A DNA stretch of 64,000 bases from Rugalucina vietnamica (lineage: Eukaryota > Mollusca > Bivalvia > Lucinida > Lucinidae): the NCBI GenBank assembly GCA_964017185.1, contig OZ024875.1:27227456-27291455 (forward strand). Reading direction: 5' to 3'. The number at the start of each line of letters is the position of its first letter. The first letter of the stretch is position 1. Of this stretch, positions 43,110-54,180 are shown piece by piece. The notes under the pieces were generated by a model that searched no databases, was not told where the DNA came from, and worked only from the letters and a program-made list of their open reading frames with translations. A program made the translations under genes and the position numbers.

Positions 43110-44224
43110 TATCATCATCATCATCATCACCCTGTTTACGTGGCTGAATACAAAATGTATTTAGATCTTATTTACGATTTGCATTTTATTGTCAAACGTT
43201 TTAGATGCGTGCCTTGAATTAATCAGATGGTAGGACTGTAGCAGCCATGGGTGGGCTGCACAAAAACTTTAATCAAGGGGCATCATATACCTGAATCCTG
43301 ACATTCCAGCTTCCCTGTTTGTCTGTCGCAGATAGCAATCTGTTGTATTCCCTTGCAATAGTTGGCACATTGGGGACCGTAGTAATTCTTGGCACACCAG
43401 ACTTTCACTGACAGACTCAACCTGGAATAATAATTATTATCTCAGATGTATAAAGTACACTGAAGAGCTTTAAAACGCCAAAGTTGAAATTCAAAGGTTT
43501 TGCATAGTTATCGTGATTCGATTTCAATGAAATTTTACACTAATAAACATTGATATCTTCGCAAATTTTGTTGTAAATTCCATATCAAAATAATAAGAAA
43601 TGTGAGAGTTACGGTCCTTGAAATAGCAATATCAGTGTTGCAATTGAGCATAACTAAACTCTGTTTAAACTTTATTCTACATTCTCACTGTGTTTTCCCC
43701 TCCCAGTAATAATCGTGGACCTGGGCCAGTAGTTCCTGGCTGTCCGGATTGATATTCAGTCTGTCAATCAAAGTATCGATGTGATCATGTGACTCGTTGG
43801 TGCCCGGCTTTGTATCGTCATCCCGGATGAAGACAAATATCGTCATACCCTAGGTTTAACAAGACAAGGAACCAATGATCAATTTGACATTGTACTTGAC
43901 ACCCTCATAGTACACCATACGAAATGGATATTGTGCGCTTTTTTAATAAATCTAACAGAAATCAAAGATTATGTAACTTGCGTAATTATATTTTCAATTT
44001 CTTACATGGTAAACATTTACAAAAATGAAAAGGAAAAGGAAAATGTACAGAAAGCGCCAACACAATTAGACTGATTAGGAAGTACATATACGCTGGTTGT
44101 AAAACATTAATCCGGATCAGATGAAATAAACCATGAAACCAGAAGGACGGAATTTGATTCTAATTAACCACAGTCTGGCCATCCTGTATACGGCACCAAT
44201 AAAAGTGTTGTAACATAGATCTAC

Positions 44225-44265
<41 letters not shown>

Positions 44266-44506
44266 AGAACTGACACCATTTCAGCTTAGCTTGCTACAAT
44301 ATGTCCCCGCACTGGCCACCAAACGAAAAATGAACGTGGTCCGACTTAGTTGAAACTTACGCCATCCCAATAGTCTGAGGTTCCCCTTAATTCTGGAACA
44401 TTGGTAATATTATTCGTGTTATTATAAATTCCAGATTCCATCAAAACGCCCCTACATCCCCACTGATTTTTCTCGCTGAAAAAAAGAAGGACTGTACATT
44501 TTCCTC

Positions 44507-44551
<45 letters not shown>

Positions 44552-46281
44552 TCAGATAAATAACGAATAACTTCGCATCCAATAAGGTTTCCCTCGAAAC
44601 TTTACAGAAAATGAAACGATTTTCATAGATCAAGGAGGCATTACATTACGCTTCCGATTTCGTCTGCATCAACAAATAGCTAAAATCGAACAACTGCCAG
44701 TTGGTCCTAGTTGTAACGAACATGCTTTTAAAAGTTTCGCGATACTTTGTTGATAATAATGGTCGATGAGAAAGACCATCATTATTTCTTGAATAGGTTC
44801 GTGTGTGTTGGTGAGTTCTTTGATGGCTGACTAGGCCAAGTCTAGCTCTAAACTGTCGGTTGAAAGTAGAGCAAGTCAATGTCATGGAATCAGCTGGTGG
44901 CCCATTGGTATTGGCTTTGCGTTCTATGCGTTTTCTTTCAGCAATAATAATACGCTAGTTAAAGTACCGAGTAGAAAAAATAAGTAATATAAATCGAGTC
45001 GAAGACGAGCTGTTTTTACTTATTTTTTCTACGAGGTCTTTAAGTTAGAGTTAAAGTACCGAGTAGAAAAAATAAGTAAAATAAAGCGAGTCGAAGACGA
45101 GCTGTTTTTACTTATTTTTTCTACGAGGTCTTTAACTAACTTGTAGTATGACACAACACAAATTGGCAGATCCGTACTGTAACTTCCAATATCAGGAAGT
45201 TATTGTACGGCTTTCATCCCGCCTCTTTGCATTGTAATAATATGTGGGCCCGCCTCTTTTCATATTGACTTGTATTGGATTTAATGTTATAAAAACTTCA
45301 AAGGAAAAACAGAAAGTCATACTACAACTTGTAGTATGACACAACACAAATTGGCAGATCCGTACTGTAACTTCCAATATCAGGAAGTTATTGTACGGCT
45401 TTCATCCCGCCTCTTTGCTTTGTAATAATATGTGGGCCCGCCTCTTTTCATATTGACTTGTATTGGATTTAATGTTATAAAAACTTCAAAGGAAAAACAG
45501 AAAGTCATACTACAAATTATTATTTCACAATATCATCTTCTCTCAGAAATCTTGCTCGATCAAGCTCGATCTTAGACGGATCAAAAGTCAGACGTAGCAG
45601 CACTTGAAATGTACATCTGCTTGCAGCATATTTTGCGCGCATTCTAGTAGGCTCATCCGATCTTTGATGCGTCCAAGGTTAAGTCCGAGCAGTTTGTTTT
45701 ACCTCCCTACACAGACGTGAAAGTACGTGTCGCACGTGTCACCAGTCTGACAAGTGGCTCTCTGAGGACCGTCACAACATTTTCTGGCAGGGCTCGTCTC
45801 AACATACGCAGTTCCGTTTGGGTTGGAGAAAGAATGAATAGTCACGCCAACATTCACTTTTGCATAGGTGACCTTAGGGTGAATAAAGAAGTGAATTAAG
45901 TATTTATTTCACAATAAATTAAAAAGGTTGAAAATGGACATTGGATCTAGGGGTCAATAGTAATAAGTTCTGTACTTGTATTAATGATCAAAAATCTTGA
46001 AATCAAAATAATCTGGTTGAAATGGAATAAGAATATGACAGAAACACTTTTTACAACAGATTCACCGCACTTTGACGGTCTAGAACACAGGAAAGACGAG
46101 AAATGGTGGTTTGTGTTTATTTAAGGCTATAGTTGTCTTTCATAAGTCGAGGCTGGGTCACCTTAAAATAAATTTTGAGTCTTATTTTTTCGCGTATGAA
46201 CTTAAGGAAAATTTAGCTCACCGAAATGTATCCAACGTAGAAAACAGACAAAATAATGAGTAGGAACGCGTTTCCATTCAT
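35513..46281 (-). CDS. Notch-ligand-like type I membrane protein with two MNNL/DSL-like modules and 15 EGF repeats (16 exons)
   Basis: Exons on minus, 5' to 3': 46281-46222, 45872-45703, 44475-44361, 43849-43689, 43421-43291, 43029-42891, 41713-41557, 41144-40978, 40755-40602, 40155-40001, 39760-39672, 39289-37535, 37336-37204, 36822-36648, 35962-35868, 35585-35513. All junction phases agree and no stop interrupts, giving 1242 aa. Order: signal peptide (1-20), MNNL-like (21-168), DSL-like (169-212), unnamed domain X1 (213-311), second MNNL-like (312-469), reduced DSL-like (470-506), EGF 1-15 (507-~1075), X2 (1085-1187), membrane helix (~1195-1215), 28-residue tail. MNNL and DSL are the receptor-binding parts of Delta and Jagged/Serrate, so a cell-surface ligand or decoy role is likely. 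The tandem duplication of the N-terminal module and the short tail are unlike standard Notch ligands. Introns hold a mariner relic, MITEs and simple repeats. Confidence 0.85.
36648..37336 (-). CDS. Exons for domain X2 (juxtamembrane)
   Basis: Exons 37336-37204 and 36822-36648. The start, GTVFEMQFVHNITSLVKEQV, and CGGQEVKLFIRSVV correspond to EVLLEFKTNITEDQ and CPGQSEVDYPLVDVA of X1 (43029-41557), including paired Cys, NIT glycosylation site and a later CGN/CNN Cys. Its place between the EGF array and the membrane matches the extra juxtamembrane domain of Jagged/Serrate. Homology to that domain is only suggested. Confidence 0.75.
37535..39289 (-). CDS. Large exon with 15 EGF repeats
   Basis: One 1755-bp exon carries the last Cys of the second DSL-like region (GWYGPDC) and 15 consecutive EGF repeats. 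Most begin DxNEC or DxDEC, the calcium-binding signature (for example DDVNEC, DQDVDEC, LEDVDEC), and have the hydroxylation-type C-x-[DN]-x4-[FY]-x-C pattern (GSFICHC, GSFTCNC). Repeats 3, 4, 6, 7 and 13 lack the calcium motif. Fifteen repeats in one unspliced exon is unusual, as EGF arrays are mostly split by introns. The opposite-strand frames here are shadows. Confidence 0.9.
39672..41144 (-). CDS. Second MNNL-like module and reduced DSL-like region (4 exons)
   Basis: Exons 41144-40978, 40755-40602, 40155-40001 and 39760-39672. The first encodes IEIKSFDHPLGT, then CCDTEKMNNC and CDVYFSICIGK, matching the MNNL pattern (F-N-P-x-G, CC, CDxYFxxC). The last encodes ILAWCAPGHAGPSC then NDTCSLG, and continues as WYGPDC in the EGF exon. 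The middle Cys pair and the DxxGH part of a full DSL domain are missing. Confidence 0.75.
41557..43029 (-). CDS. Exons for domain X1
   Basis: Exons 43029-42891 and 41713-41557 encode residues ~213-311 (EVLLEFKTNITEDQ ... FTAFCNNRQIS ... VIAPKNYGE). The domain follows the first DSL-like region directly, where a Notch ligand would have EGF repeats, and is homologous to X2 before the membrane. The intron between these exons contains a mariner relic. Confidence 0.75.
41891..42857 (+). mobile_element. Decayed mariner element in intron
   Basis: Ends CGAAGAGCGTTCAAAAAGTTC and the inverse GAACTTTTTGAATCCCCCTCG, both flanked by TA. On the plus strand a stretch near 42312-42365 reads KKETLLTAESAYGNKEIK, followed by a degenerate W-H-x-F-x-x-R-x-S-x-x-D region. 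This is the N-terminal helix-turn-helix part of mariner transposases. The rest has stops and frameshifts and is far shorter than an intact ~1.3 kb mariner. It lies antisense in the X1 intron of the Notch-ligand-like gene. Confidence 0.75.
43057..43128 (+). repeat. (ATC)n microsatellite
   Basis: Near-perfect CAT trinucleotide run in the intron between the DSL-like exon and the first X1 exon. Confidence 0.92.
43291..46281 (-). CDS. Signal peptide, first MNNL-like domain and DSL-like domain (5 exons)
   Basis: 46281-46222 encodes MNGNAFLLIILSVFYVGYIS, a clear signal peptide. 45872-45703 encodes VGVTIHSFSNPNGT, CCDGPQ and CDTYFHVCVG, a good MNNL match. 44475-44361 and 43849-43689 add YWDGMTIFVFIRDDD, the strand that ends the C2-like MNNL fold. 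43421-43291 encodes VWCAKNYYGPQC, ANYC, IAIC and LEC, five of the six DSL cysteines with the YYG signature. The GWxGxxC end and the DxxGH turn are missing. Confidence 0.82.
44227..44262 (+). repeat. Poly(T) run
   Basis: T homopolymer in intron; a second one lies at 44509-44550, just after the acceptor side of exon 3. The Lys-run minus-strand frame across it is an artefact. Confidence 0.85.
44957..45137 (+). repeat. Tandem pair of 92-bp hairpin units
   Basis: GTTAAAGTACCGAGTAGAAA starts at 44958 and again at 45050. Each unit is itself a hairpin: GTAGAAAAAATAAGTA faces TACTTATTTTTTCTAC. Confidence 0.75.
45141..45515 (+). mobile_element. Two identical-sized MITEs back to back
   Basis: Copies 45141-45327 and 45329-45515, each 187 bp, each TTGTAGTATGAC at the left and GTCATACTACAA at the right, separated by one base. 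They differ at very few positions, so the duplication is recent. They lie in the intron before MNNL exon 3 of the Notch-ligand-like gene. Confidence 0.8.
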
Positions 46282-46736
46282 GTTTTATGTGTTTTAGTCC
46301 AGAGGCATGGAAACTTGAATAACCATGTGATGTAAAGTCGACATGCATACCATCCGTATTGTTCTTTATCTATTACCATAAATCTTTCAAACACGGACCG
46401 ATGTACAGAATCTTCTGGTTGAATATGACTTGTCGCAACACCTCGATTTGGGGTTCTTACTGCCTGATTTACTTTCTGAAATACATCTGGCTTTAAATCT
46501 GTAAGAAGAACTTTAAGTGACGATTTAACGAAGTTTCAGATGGTAAATCAAGACCATATCAGAATGTTTAGGTTAGATATTTTAATTATCAAAATGAGAT
46601 AACTGATGTTGATTACTATTTAAGTTTAACAACTGACATAATCATATTTATAATTAAACACGGGTCAGATACAATGCCTATGATAACTTCAACACGATAT
46701 GCATGTTTAAAATTAGTGAAAATCTGACTGGAATAA
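46282..46736. promoter_or_regulatory. Upstream flank of the Notch-ligand-like gene
   Basis: AT-rich, no gene. The promoter should lie here, unless an untranslated first exon is further right, but no strong core element was recognised. Confidence 0.3.
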
Positions 46737-48577
46737 GGGAGCGACCATTTGATTTTTATGGGGGGGGGGGCGGAAGATTTTTTGAAAAAAAAATCCAGGA
46801 CAATGATGTTAACAAAAAAAATATCCAGGATGATCGAACAAACAAAAAAAATATCCAGGACAATGTTTAAGGAAATTGAGTGTTTTAATGGCAAATAAGC
46901 AGAAACTTGTGAACAAGGATTTTAAATGTCAATTATGTTTATAGTTTTCATCAAAATAATTGATCTGATAATTGTTTTTAAAATGTTTATTTTCACTCAG
47001 ATAATGGTCATTTTATATCAAATGACTGAGATTCAGGAAGATGTTTCAGTACTGTTGCTCAACTGTGGGAACACATTAATATAATTTTAGAAGGGTGGTT
47101 TTACTGTAGATACTTTCAACATAAATATAAATCTACATTTTAAGTATTTTTTCCTTTTGAACTAGAATTGCTGATATGCATATTTTCATATTAACCATGG
47201 TGAAAGGTACAACAAAATGAATACAATACAAATATGTATACTAACCCAAAGAGCCAACGCAACAGTGGAGTGTTTTCTCAATTACACTCGTCCTGTTCAC
47301 AACTTTGGCGAGATACTTCTTGAAATAAAATGCTGGGGTATCCAAGCATAGCACGGAACTTCAATTTTTACCACAAGTCGCTAATTGTCACGAATGAATC
47401 GATTTTACAGAGGCAATGTGTCTGTTGAAAAACGAAATGTATGGGACTTTGTCGGTATTCGGCATGTGACATGTATTCGTACACTAGAAAAAGAAGTTTC
47501 GTTAACTTCAAGCATTTGAAGTTTATGGGACATCCAAACGCATGTGTTATTCGTTGCATGTTTGGTTAAAATTCTGAGGATCTCTGAGCAGTAACCAGGA
47601 AATGATATGCAATCAATTGATGGTAAGCGAAAATTGAATTTTTGCAAAATTTTCTGGATAGGATTTAACCCAAACCGGTACGATTATCGGAGCTGAGCTT
47701 AGTAACATTTATAGGCAACACAAATGGACAGGTTCGGACTTTAAAATGAATGGAAATCATTGTTTTAGCGATTTTCTTCGATTTTGAATTTGTATTGAAT
47801 GAATAGGCGTTCATGAGCGAAACACAAAAATGCAAAGTTTTTTCAGTTCAGAGTAATCCTGTAAGAAATTGGGGCGTTATCTTTCCATGCAACAACGTTT
47901 TCCAGAATGGACGAACGTTACAGAATTGTGAAATGCAAAGCCGTGGTCATCAAAATGCCAAGAATACCCTGAAAATGGGAAAATAGCGTTTTGACCAATC
48001 AGAACACAGCTCAGTGATTCCTAATCTGTAGAATGAAAATAATGGTTTTAAAATGTTTGTTGGCCATTTTTGACTAACTGCTATCAGTTTGGTTTGCCTG
48101 CAAAACTTATTTCTATAAAATTCAGCCACATTTCTAGTTGCGTTAGGAGTTTGGGTTAGTATATAATTAATATGTATAAATAATTAATGTATTGTCAATA
48201 GAGTGAAAACAAAGGTGCTGATCAGCTGTAAAGTCACTGCACAGCTGATCAGTGTCTTTGATTTCGCATATAGAAACAGAAATTTAATATTATATAGATG
48301 CCTCTTTATAAATACTAACTAGGGCATTTTAGCCCAACTGAGCTGATATAGTATGTCATTGCTCTGGTATTCATTTGTCACCTATTTTTAAAGGGTTTCT
48401 CCTCCTTTACCAATTTAAGCTAACATTTTATATATAACTTTTGAAAAGTATATGAAAAAAAAATCCAGGATCCTCCTTTACAAAAAATAAAAATCCAGGA
48501 TAAAGGATGGTCGAAAAAAATACCCAGGCTGAAATAAATCTTCCAGCCCTCCCCATAAAAATCAAATGGTCGCTCCC
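46737..48577. mobile_element. PIF/Harbinger-like element, 1841 bp, TAA duplication
   Basis: GGGAGCGACCATTTGATTTT at the left and the inverse AAAATCAAATGGTCGCTCCC at the right, with TAA directly outside both ends (46734-46736, 48578-48580). A GGG start with a 3-bp TWA duplication fits PIF/Harbinger. Copies of AAAATCCAGGA are clustered near both ends (46785-46865, 48460-48525) in the same orientation. A lone family-M hairpin (48201-48265) is inserted near the right end. There is no transposase frame. Confidence 0.7.
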
Positions 48578-48649
48578 TAAACCAAGTTATCTTTATATAT
48601 TTATATCGTTTACATAAGGGTGGCCATTTTGGAATATGAGGCCCCGCCA

Positions 48650-48905
48650 GGCAAAGCTTCTAAGCTATTGACTGTCCATCTCATTACTCGTGTTAATCTG
48701 AGCCTGCCCAGGAAAAGTGGTTCAAGTCATACTATCCATACATATAAGCCTTTAATATTGGGCAGGCTGTAGTTGGGTGGTTATATTATTTGAAGCACTG
48801 TTTGGATGCCATGGCGTCCTAATTAGGGATACAAGTCCCAAAAAATGGATGCAATGTCTTCATATGACCATATCTGTAGAGTGGGAGGTAAAGCAGGAAA
48901 TCAAC
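48650..48905 (-). repeat. SINE-like repeat S8, inverted copy
   Basis: Reverse complement of the 34830-35100 repeat (GAGCCTGCCCAGGAAAAGTG, GTTGGGTGGTTATATT, GGGACTTGTATCCC-like). More diverged than the other copies. Confidence 0.5.
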
Positions 48906-49156
48906 AAAGACCCAGATCCGGTTCGCCTTTTATCTATCTACTGCCAGATGTCTGTAAATAGCAATGTCGATATATGCTTTTGACAGACGTCTGGCAATAA
49001 CAAATTTACTGTCTTTTGGCTGCATTAGTTTTATGTGTGAATAAAACATTTGGTCACATAGACTTGAATTGAAGTTTGAACAAATGCATTCGGAAATCAA
49101 ATTCAAGCAATTGTGTGCGAGTTACGTGCTTTACTGACATGTTGAATCTATTACAG

Positions 49157-49375
49157 CTTCTGCATGAGAAAACCAACAATTTGGGTTCCGACCAGGTCCG
49201 ACACAAACCGGGCTGTACAGTCACAGAAGGTGGTTAGGGGATTTAGAAAGTAGTGGAATTGTACTATCCGTGTGGCGAAAACAAAGGCGCTGATCAGCTT
49301 CGCAGTTACTGCGAAGCTGATCTGCGCCTTTGTTTTCGCCTAAGCATTTTGTTGGTTTTCTTATGCGGCGGCTCA
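49157..49375 (-). mobile_element. Hairpin MITE family M, copy 4
   Basis: Inverted orientation: the GTGTCGGACC phrase is on the minus strand, with the central hairpin GGCGCTGATCAGCTTCGC against GCGAAGCTGATCTGCGCC. Confidence 0.8.
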
Positions 49376-49464
49376 TTTTCTAAATCTGCACAATTAGATC
49401 TACAAACATCCGGGTCCATATGCCACAATATGCCCACTTAAGCCACACGGTAATGCTTATCATT

Positions 49465-49682
49465 TGAGCCTTCGCTTGAGAAAACCAACAATTTGCATAT
49501 GCGAAAACAAAGACGCAGATCAGCTGCTCAGCGCCTTTGTTTTCGCCACTCGGATAGCACAATTCCTCCTATACTTTTATCCAAATCTTCAAGCTTCTGG
49601 CTTTATTCTGTGACTGTACAGCCTGGTTTGTGTCGAACCTGGTCATAAACCCAAATTGTTGGTTTCCTCACGCACAGACTCA
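49465..49682 (+). mobile_element. Hairpin MITE family M, copy 5
   Basis: Same family, 90 bp from copy 4 and in opposite orientation. The hairpin is shortened to CAGATCAGCTGCTCAGCGCC, so its loop has been lost. Confidence 0.8.
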
Positions 49683-49924
49683 TTTATCATATAAGCTCAT
49701 CTTTTGAGTCTGACGGCTCAGGTGAAATAATACACCTCCTTGGTGCGAATGCTGATCTGCTAACGTGTCGTCATCTTGGCGCATTTCAGCTACTGCCACG
49801 GGCTACATACAACGGCTTGCTAAGAATGCTTCAGGTAGAGGGAAGCTTAACCATTCATCTAGTATGTCAATTAAAGAAACCTATAGTAAACTATACGCAA
49901 ATAATAAAAAAAGACCGATTTGGA

Positions 49925-52390
49925 GAAGAGGGGTGTGACTAACGACTTTAGGACCACCAGGACCTAAAGTCGTCAGTGACCAGGTCCTAAAGTCGTCAGC
50001 AGTATTAGGTGGTACTAGAGTGTCTTATCGCTATCAATAAATACCGCTTGTGGTCATAAAAGCATGCGTGATTGTGCAAATTAACTTTATGAATCGCTTA
50101 TTTGATCTGAAGGGGCCAACAAAGCTGATCGGCCGTGGTTCTTGTCGAACGTCTTACCATTGATTAGTAATATTGCGCGACGGCGTAATTGTGTGGTGTA
50201 ATTGGGTGGTCTGGATGTGGTGTTGGTAGTCACAGGTATATTGAGCTGGTCCTAGGGTTGTCATTGATAGTCTTAGACTCGTCATTTATGTGACAAAGTA
50301 CCTCGGTGCGGAGGTGTTTTTGAGCTATAAGTGGTACCTGTGAAGTGTTTAAAACCATCAACAATAGTGATAGTTTGGTAGTTTCCATAGTTCTCGTGCA
50401 CTTAGAAATGATGTGTTGATATTATTTAAAGATCCCAAACAGCAGCAGTCTGAGTGGTTTGCGGGCGGTCCTATTGGCGGACTGAAGTTCTGCTAAAGGT
50501 GCAGATAGTTATGTCTGAATACCAAATGAAAGCATGAGTGATGACGAATGTGTCTTAAGACTATTGACTGTCTGAGTGGTGAAATTAGTGGAACACTGGG
50601 CATACGAAATGCATGCGTGGCAATGAATGTGGTTATGAGAATGTACTGATTAGTGAAAGTTTGGTAGTCTTATCAGTGGCACGTAGAAGCGATTGGTGGG
50701 TTGTCTTGATGGTCCTAAAAATATACTGACCGACAAAAGAAACCCGACACTTTTTCATGTTGTATAAAAAGTTTATCCATTGTGAGGGGTGAATTATTTT
50801 TCGTATGTATTGTCTAATGATTCCGAATTCGTTTTTGGCGACAATCATTTGATAAAAACTGTGAACTTGTAAACTTTACTTTAAGCATTATTTGCTCGTG
50901 CAATGTAATGGTTGAATGGTTACATGTGAAAGTCTATACATGTTAAGTCTAATGTTAGTCGGACATTTCGCCATGATTATTTCTTCGGAATTCTTTCTGC
51001 CACAATTTTTTATCGATCAAAGAAGTCCGGCCGTTTGAACATTTTCAGCCGGTCTTGCAGCCTAATGTTATTCGACGTGTTTTTCAACCAGTACGGTCTC
51101 GTTACGACGCCGTAATTGTTGATTTAGGTGTCCAGATACACTTTGAAGAATTTTACCACTTCCACTTTGGACGATTCGTTCGTATCACGTGTTTATCCAT
51201 TCGGGGCGGATTTCTTATTTTCACGTGTTTTTCCATGTAACATGCCTTTTTTGAAGTCATTAGAAGAAATTCAGCATGCGGTCGCAACGACCAATGCATA
51301 ACAATTGTTTTATTTCCGCTTAAATTTACTGCGTAATGGTTACGACTTAGATTTGTGATTTTTGAAATGACCCCCTTGCTTTAATCTTTGTGCATTACAG
51401 AAAGGGAATTAATTGAAAACGCGGATTCTTGCAACCAAATGGTGTGAAAATGATTTGCCTTCCATGCTGTATAAATCTGTATTTTATTGCACATCTGGTT
51501 TTGCGATTATGAATCCAAATGTAAGTGTTGGGTTTCTTTTGTCGCTCAGTATATATTGACCGTTTTAGAGTCACCGAAAATTGTGTTTTTGTTGAAGACT
51601 ATTACATGGGCTGTCGGTGGTAGTGGACCTTGGGATGTATCTAAGTTCATTAAGACTGTTCTGTAACCACCTTTAAAACTCATGCGGTTGATATGTGTGG
51701 TTTGGTGATCCAAGTGGTGTCATCTACGTACGAACGAATTGCCAATAGTGGTCGTATCTTATTACTTAACAGTAAACAGTGTTCTGAGCCCATTGGTGTA
51801 ATGTGGGGTTTTATGGGGGTGTCGGTCGACGACGCTAAGGTGTATTGAACGTCTTAGTTTGCTTTATCAATGGTCCAGACGAGTCTTAGCATGGAGGAAG
51901 ACAAATATGAAGGAGGGGAATAGAAGAAAGAGAATTGAAAACGGAATCAAAGTAACCACTTTTTCACGAGGACCTAAGGTCGTCAGGCATGACCTAAAGT
52001 CGTCGTCTCACTTTTCAACCAATTATTTCCGTGTTTACATGCTTTATCGGTGAAAGATAAGCATTTATTGGTAGAACGGTATCTTTTGGGCATGTCTAAA
52101 TGTACAAGTCATTAAGAGGCAGGTGTATCTCAAGGGAATTTCTTTTCGCCGGATCGATATGAAAAACACAACAGCTCTCGACAGACTTTCAATTTTGTGC
52201 AAAATTAGGCACCCCTGTTTCAACGTCTGCTACTGGGAAACCGGTCATGTATAGGTTGTAAATTAATAATTATAAAGTAGAGAAGATATTTTCCTTTAAT
52301 TCCATGCCCCTTCTTAAAATTTTCGATGACGAAGACGGAAATGGTGGGGGTCAAATGAAAAGTGACGACCTTAGGACCATGACGACTATA
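49925..52390. mobile_element. 2-2.4 kb terminal-repeat element with ACCTAAAGTCGTC motifs
   Basis: The left end (49931-50000) has GTGTGACTAACGACTTTAGG and then GGACCTAAAGTCGTCAG twice. The right side has GGACCTAAGGTCGTCAG, GACCTAAAGTCGTC and GTCTCAC at 51968-52012, and one more GACGACCTTAGGACC at 52362. The true right end is either near 52012 or 52390. The interior carries weaker repeats (GGTCCTA, GTCATT). A Tc1/mariner-like element sits inside. No transposase frame. The CCTAAAGTCG core is shared with the element at 6146-8545. Confidence 0.5.
50726..51549. mobile_element. Tc1/mariner-like non-autonomous element
   Basis: CTGACCGACAAAAGAAACCC at the left and the inverse GGGTTTCTTTTGTCGCTCAG at the right, each flanked by TA. 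824 bp, no transposase frame. It splits the surrounding terminal-repeat element. Confidence 0.7.
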
Positions 52391-52548
52391 GGGCATCGTA
52401 CGTTACTAGTGTGCTGTTGTTTCTAAAAACAAATTCAAAACTGACTCATTTCTTACATTTATTGAAAAATAAACTATTCAAAGCAAAAAATCGCCATAAT
52501 TATAATACTTGCAAACAAAAGAAAATGAGTGAAAAAAGATATCACAAA

Positions 52549-52788
52549 AAGCCGCATCATGAGAAAACCAACCGTGATTTTACATCTGCGAAAACAAAGG
52601 CGCAGATCATGTTTTGCAGTAACTGCGAAGCAGATCAGCGCCTTTGATTTCGCTACAGTGATAGTACAATTCCTCTTCTTCCTAAATCTAAAATGTCCAC
52701 ACTCTAGCCATCTTCTGTGTTTGTACAGCTCAGTTTGTATCGGACCTGTTCGAAAACCACAGTGTTGGTTTTCTCATGATGCGGCTCA
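52549..52788 (+). mobile_element. Hairpin MITE family M, copy 6
   Basis: GCCGCATCATGAGAAAACC at the left and GGTTTTCTCATGATGCGGC at the right, an almost perfect terminal inverted repeat. The central hairpin is partly eroded. Confidence 0.82.
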
Positions 52789-52921
52789 AATGAAAGTCAA
52801 CGTTGATATAAATGTCTATGTAAAGTGTTGTAAACTGCGTTGAAAAGTGACTGGAATATAATCGTGTCTTCTAGTAGTAATCTACCATTGTGCCATCATA
52901 ATTTGCTGGAACTCTGAAAAA

Positions 52922-53155
52922 GAAATCAATCAATCAATCAATCAGACAACCAGCCAATCAATAAGACAATCAATTGATCAATCAATCAACCAACCAACAA
53001 ACCGGCCAATAAATCAGTTAATCAACTGACCAATCAATTAATTAATCGATCGAACGATCAATCAATCAATCAACTGACCAATCAATTAATCAACCAATCA
53101 ATCAATTGAACAATCAATCAATCAAACAAACCATCAACCAATCGATCACTCAAAT
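52922..53155 (+). repeat. Degenerate (AATC)n microsatellite
   Basis: About 230 bp of CAATCAAT/CAACCAAC tetranucleotide variants. Confidence 0.9.
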
Positions 53156-53589
53156 AATTCAAGTGATCACATCAAGCATGAAATAATGTTTTACTTATAT
53201 GTACATTTAGATCAAAAAGAAAGTTTGAATTATTAATTCAAACGTGGTGACAAAAGTATAAATACCGTATTTGTGGGAAATTAAATATTTAGAACGTACG
53301 TGAGCATAAGACAGTAATGCGCATGTTCTTATTTTTTACACGTAGATTTCGATTCTACCCAGTGATTTCACAATGACGAAATGCCTGGGTAATTGACACT
53401 GTTTTCAGGTTTAAACAAAACCAAAAAATGTATAAATTCAACATCATCGAACAATCCTTATTTTTCAGTTTTGCAAGTCATTGTAAATCAATAACGATGT
53501 CGCGTGATAATGAAATTCTACATCATGATAAACAATTACTAAATTCCCAGAATATCACATGTGCCATATTGGTAGCTTCACATGTTCCC

Positions 53590-53860
53590 ATCAGGAAAAC
53601 ATTTCCGTGCAACGAATACCCCCTTAAACCCCACGTTTATACAGAAAAAACTGGGATATGTGGGGGTTTACCTAATTTTCTTATTATTGATCCAAAACAT
53701 ATATTGTGGGTACTCGTTACAGCCGAGGCGGTTCTAACGTGTACCCACAGTGTATGTTTTGAGCGAAAATAATAAAACACTCAAAATTCTCTTAATGAAA
53801 TTTTAAATTTTTGCGGCTTAAAAAAATCTCTGTGTGTTGCACGGGCAAGTTTTCGTAATT
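53590..53860 (+). mobile_element. Hairpin MITE family C, copy 1
   Basis: Ends AGGAAAACATTTCCGTGCAA and the inverse TTGCACGGGCAAGTTTTCGT. The centre has GTGGGTACTCGTTACAGCC facing GGTTCTAACGTGTACCCAC. Family C is found five times between 53.5 and 62.6 kb and nowhere else in the window. Confidence 0.7.
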
Positions 53861-54127
53861 GCGTGGCAAGCCTTCCAGAGACCCAGTGCACATTTCTTTC
53901 GCCACTAACTGACAAATGTTCTTAAACCGTCAGAGGTAGAGGACAAAAATGCTACATATATACATACATGTACATGTATTTTTAAAATGGCTAATCTTCC
54001 TGGAAAAAAAATGTGCCGAATGTGGTGATCGATGGTCCACTTCAATACGAACCGAACACAAGGTTACCGATCGAGTTACCGTGCCCGGTTTGCCCGGTCA
54101 TATTGTCATAACCTGTCAACAGGTCCC

Positions 54128-54129
<2 letters not shown>

Positions 54130-54178
<49 letters not shown>
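54130..54178 (+). repeat. Poly(A) run
   Basis: Uninterrupted A tract; the Lys-run frames here are artefacts. Confidence 0.9.
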
Positions 54179-54180
<2 letters not shown>

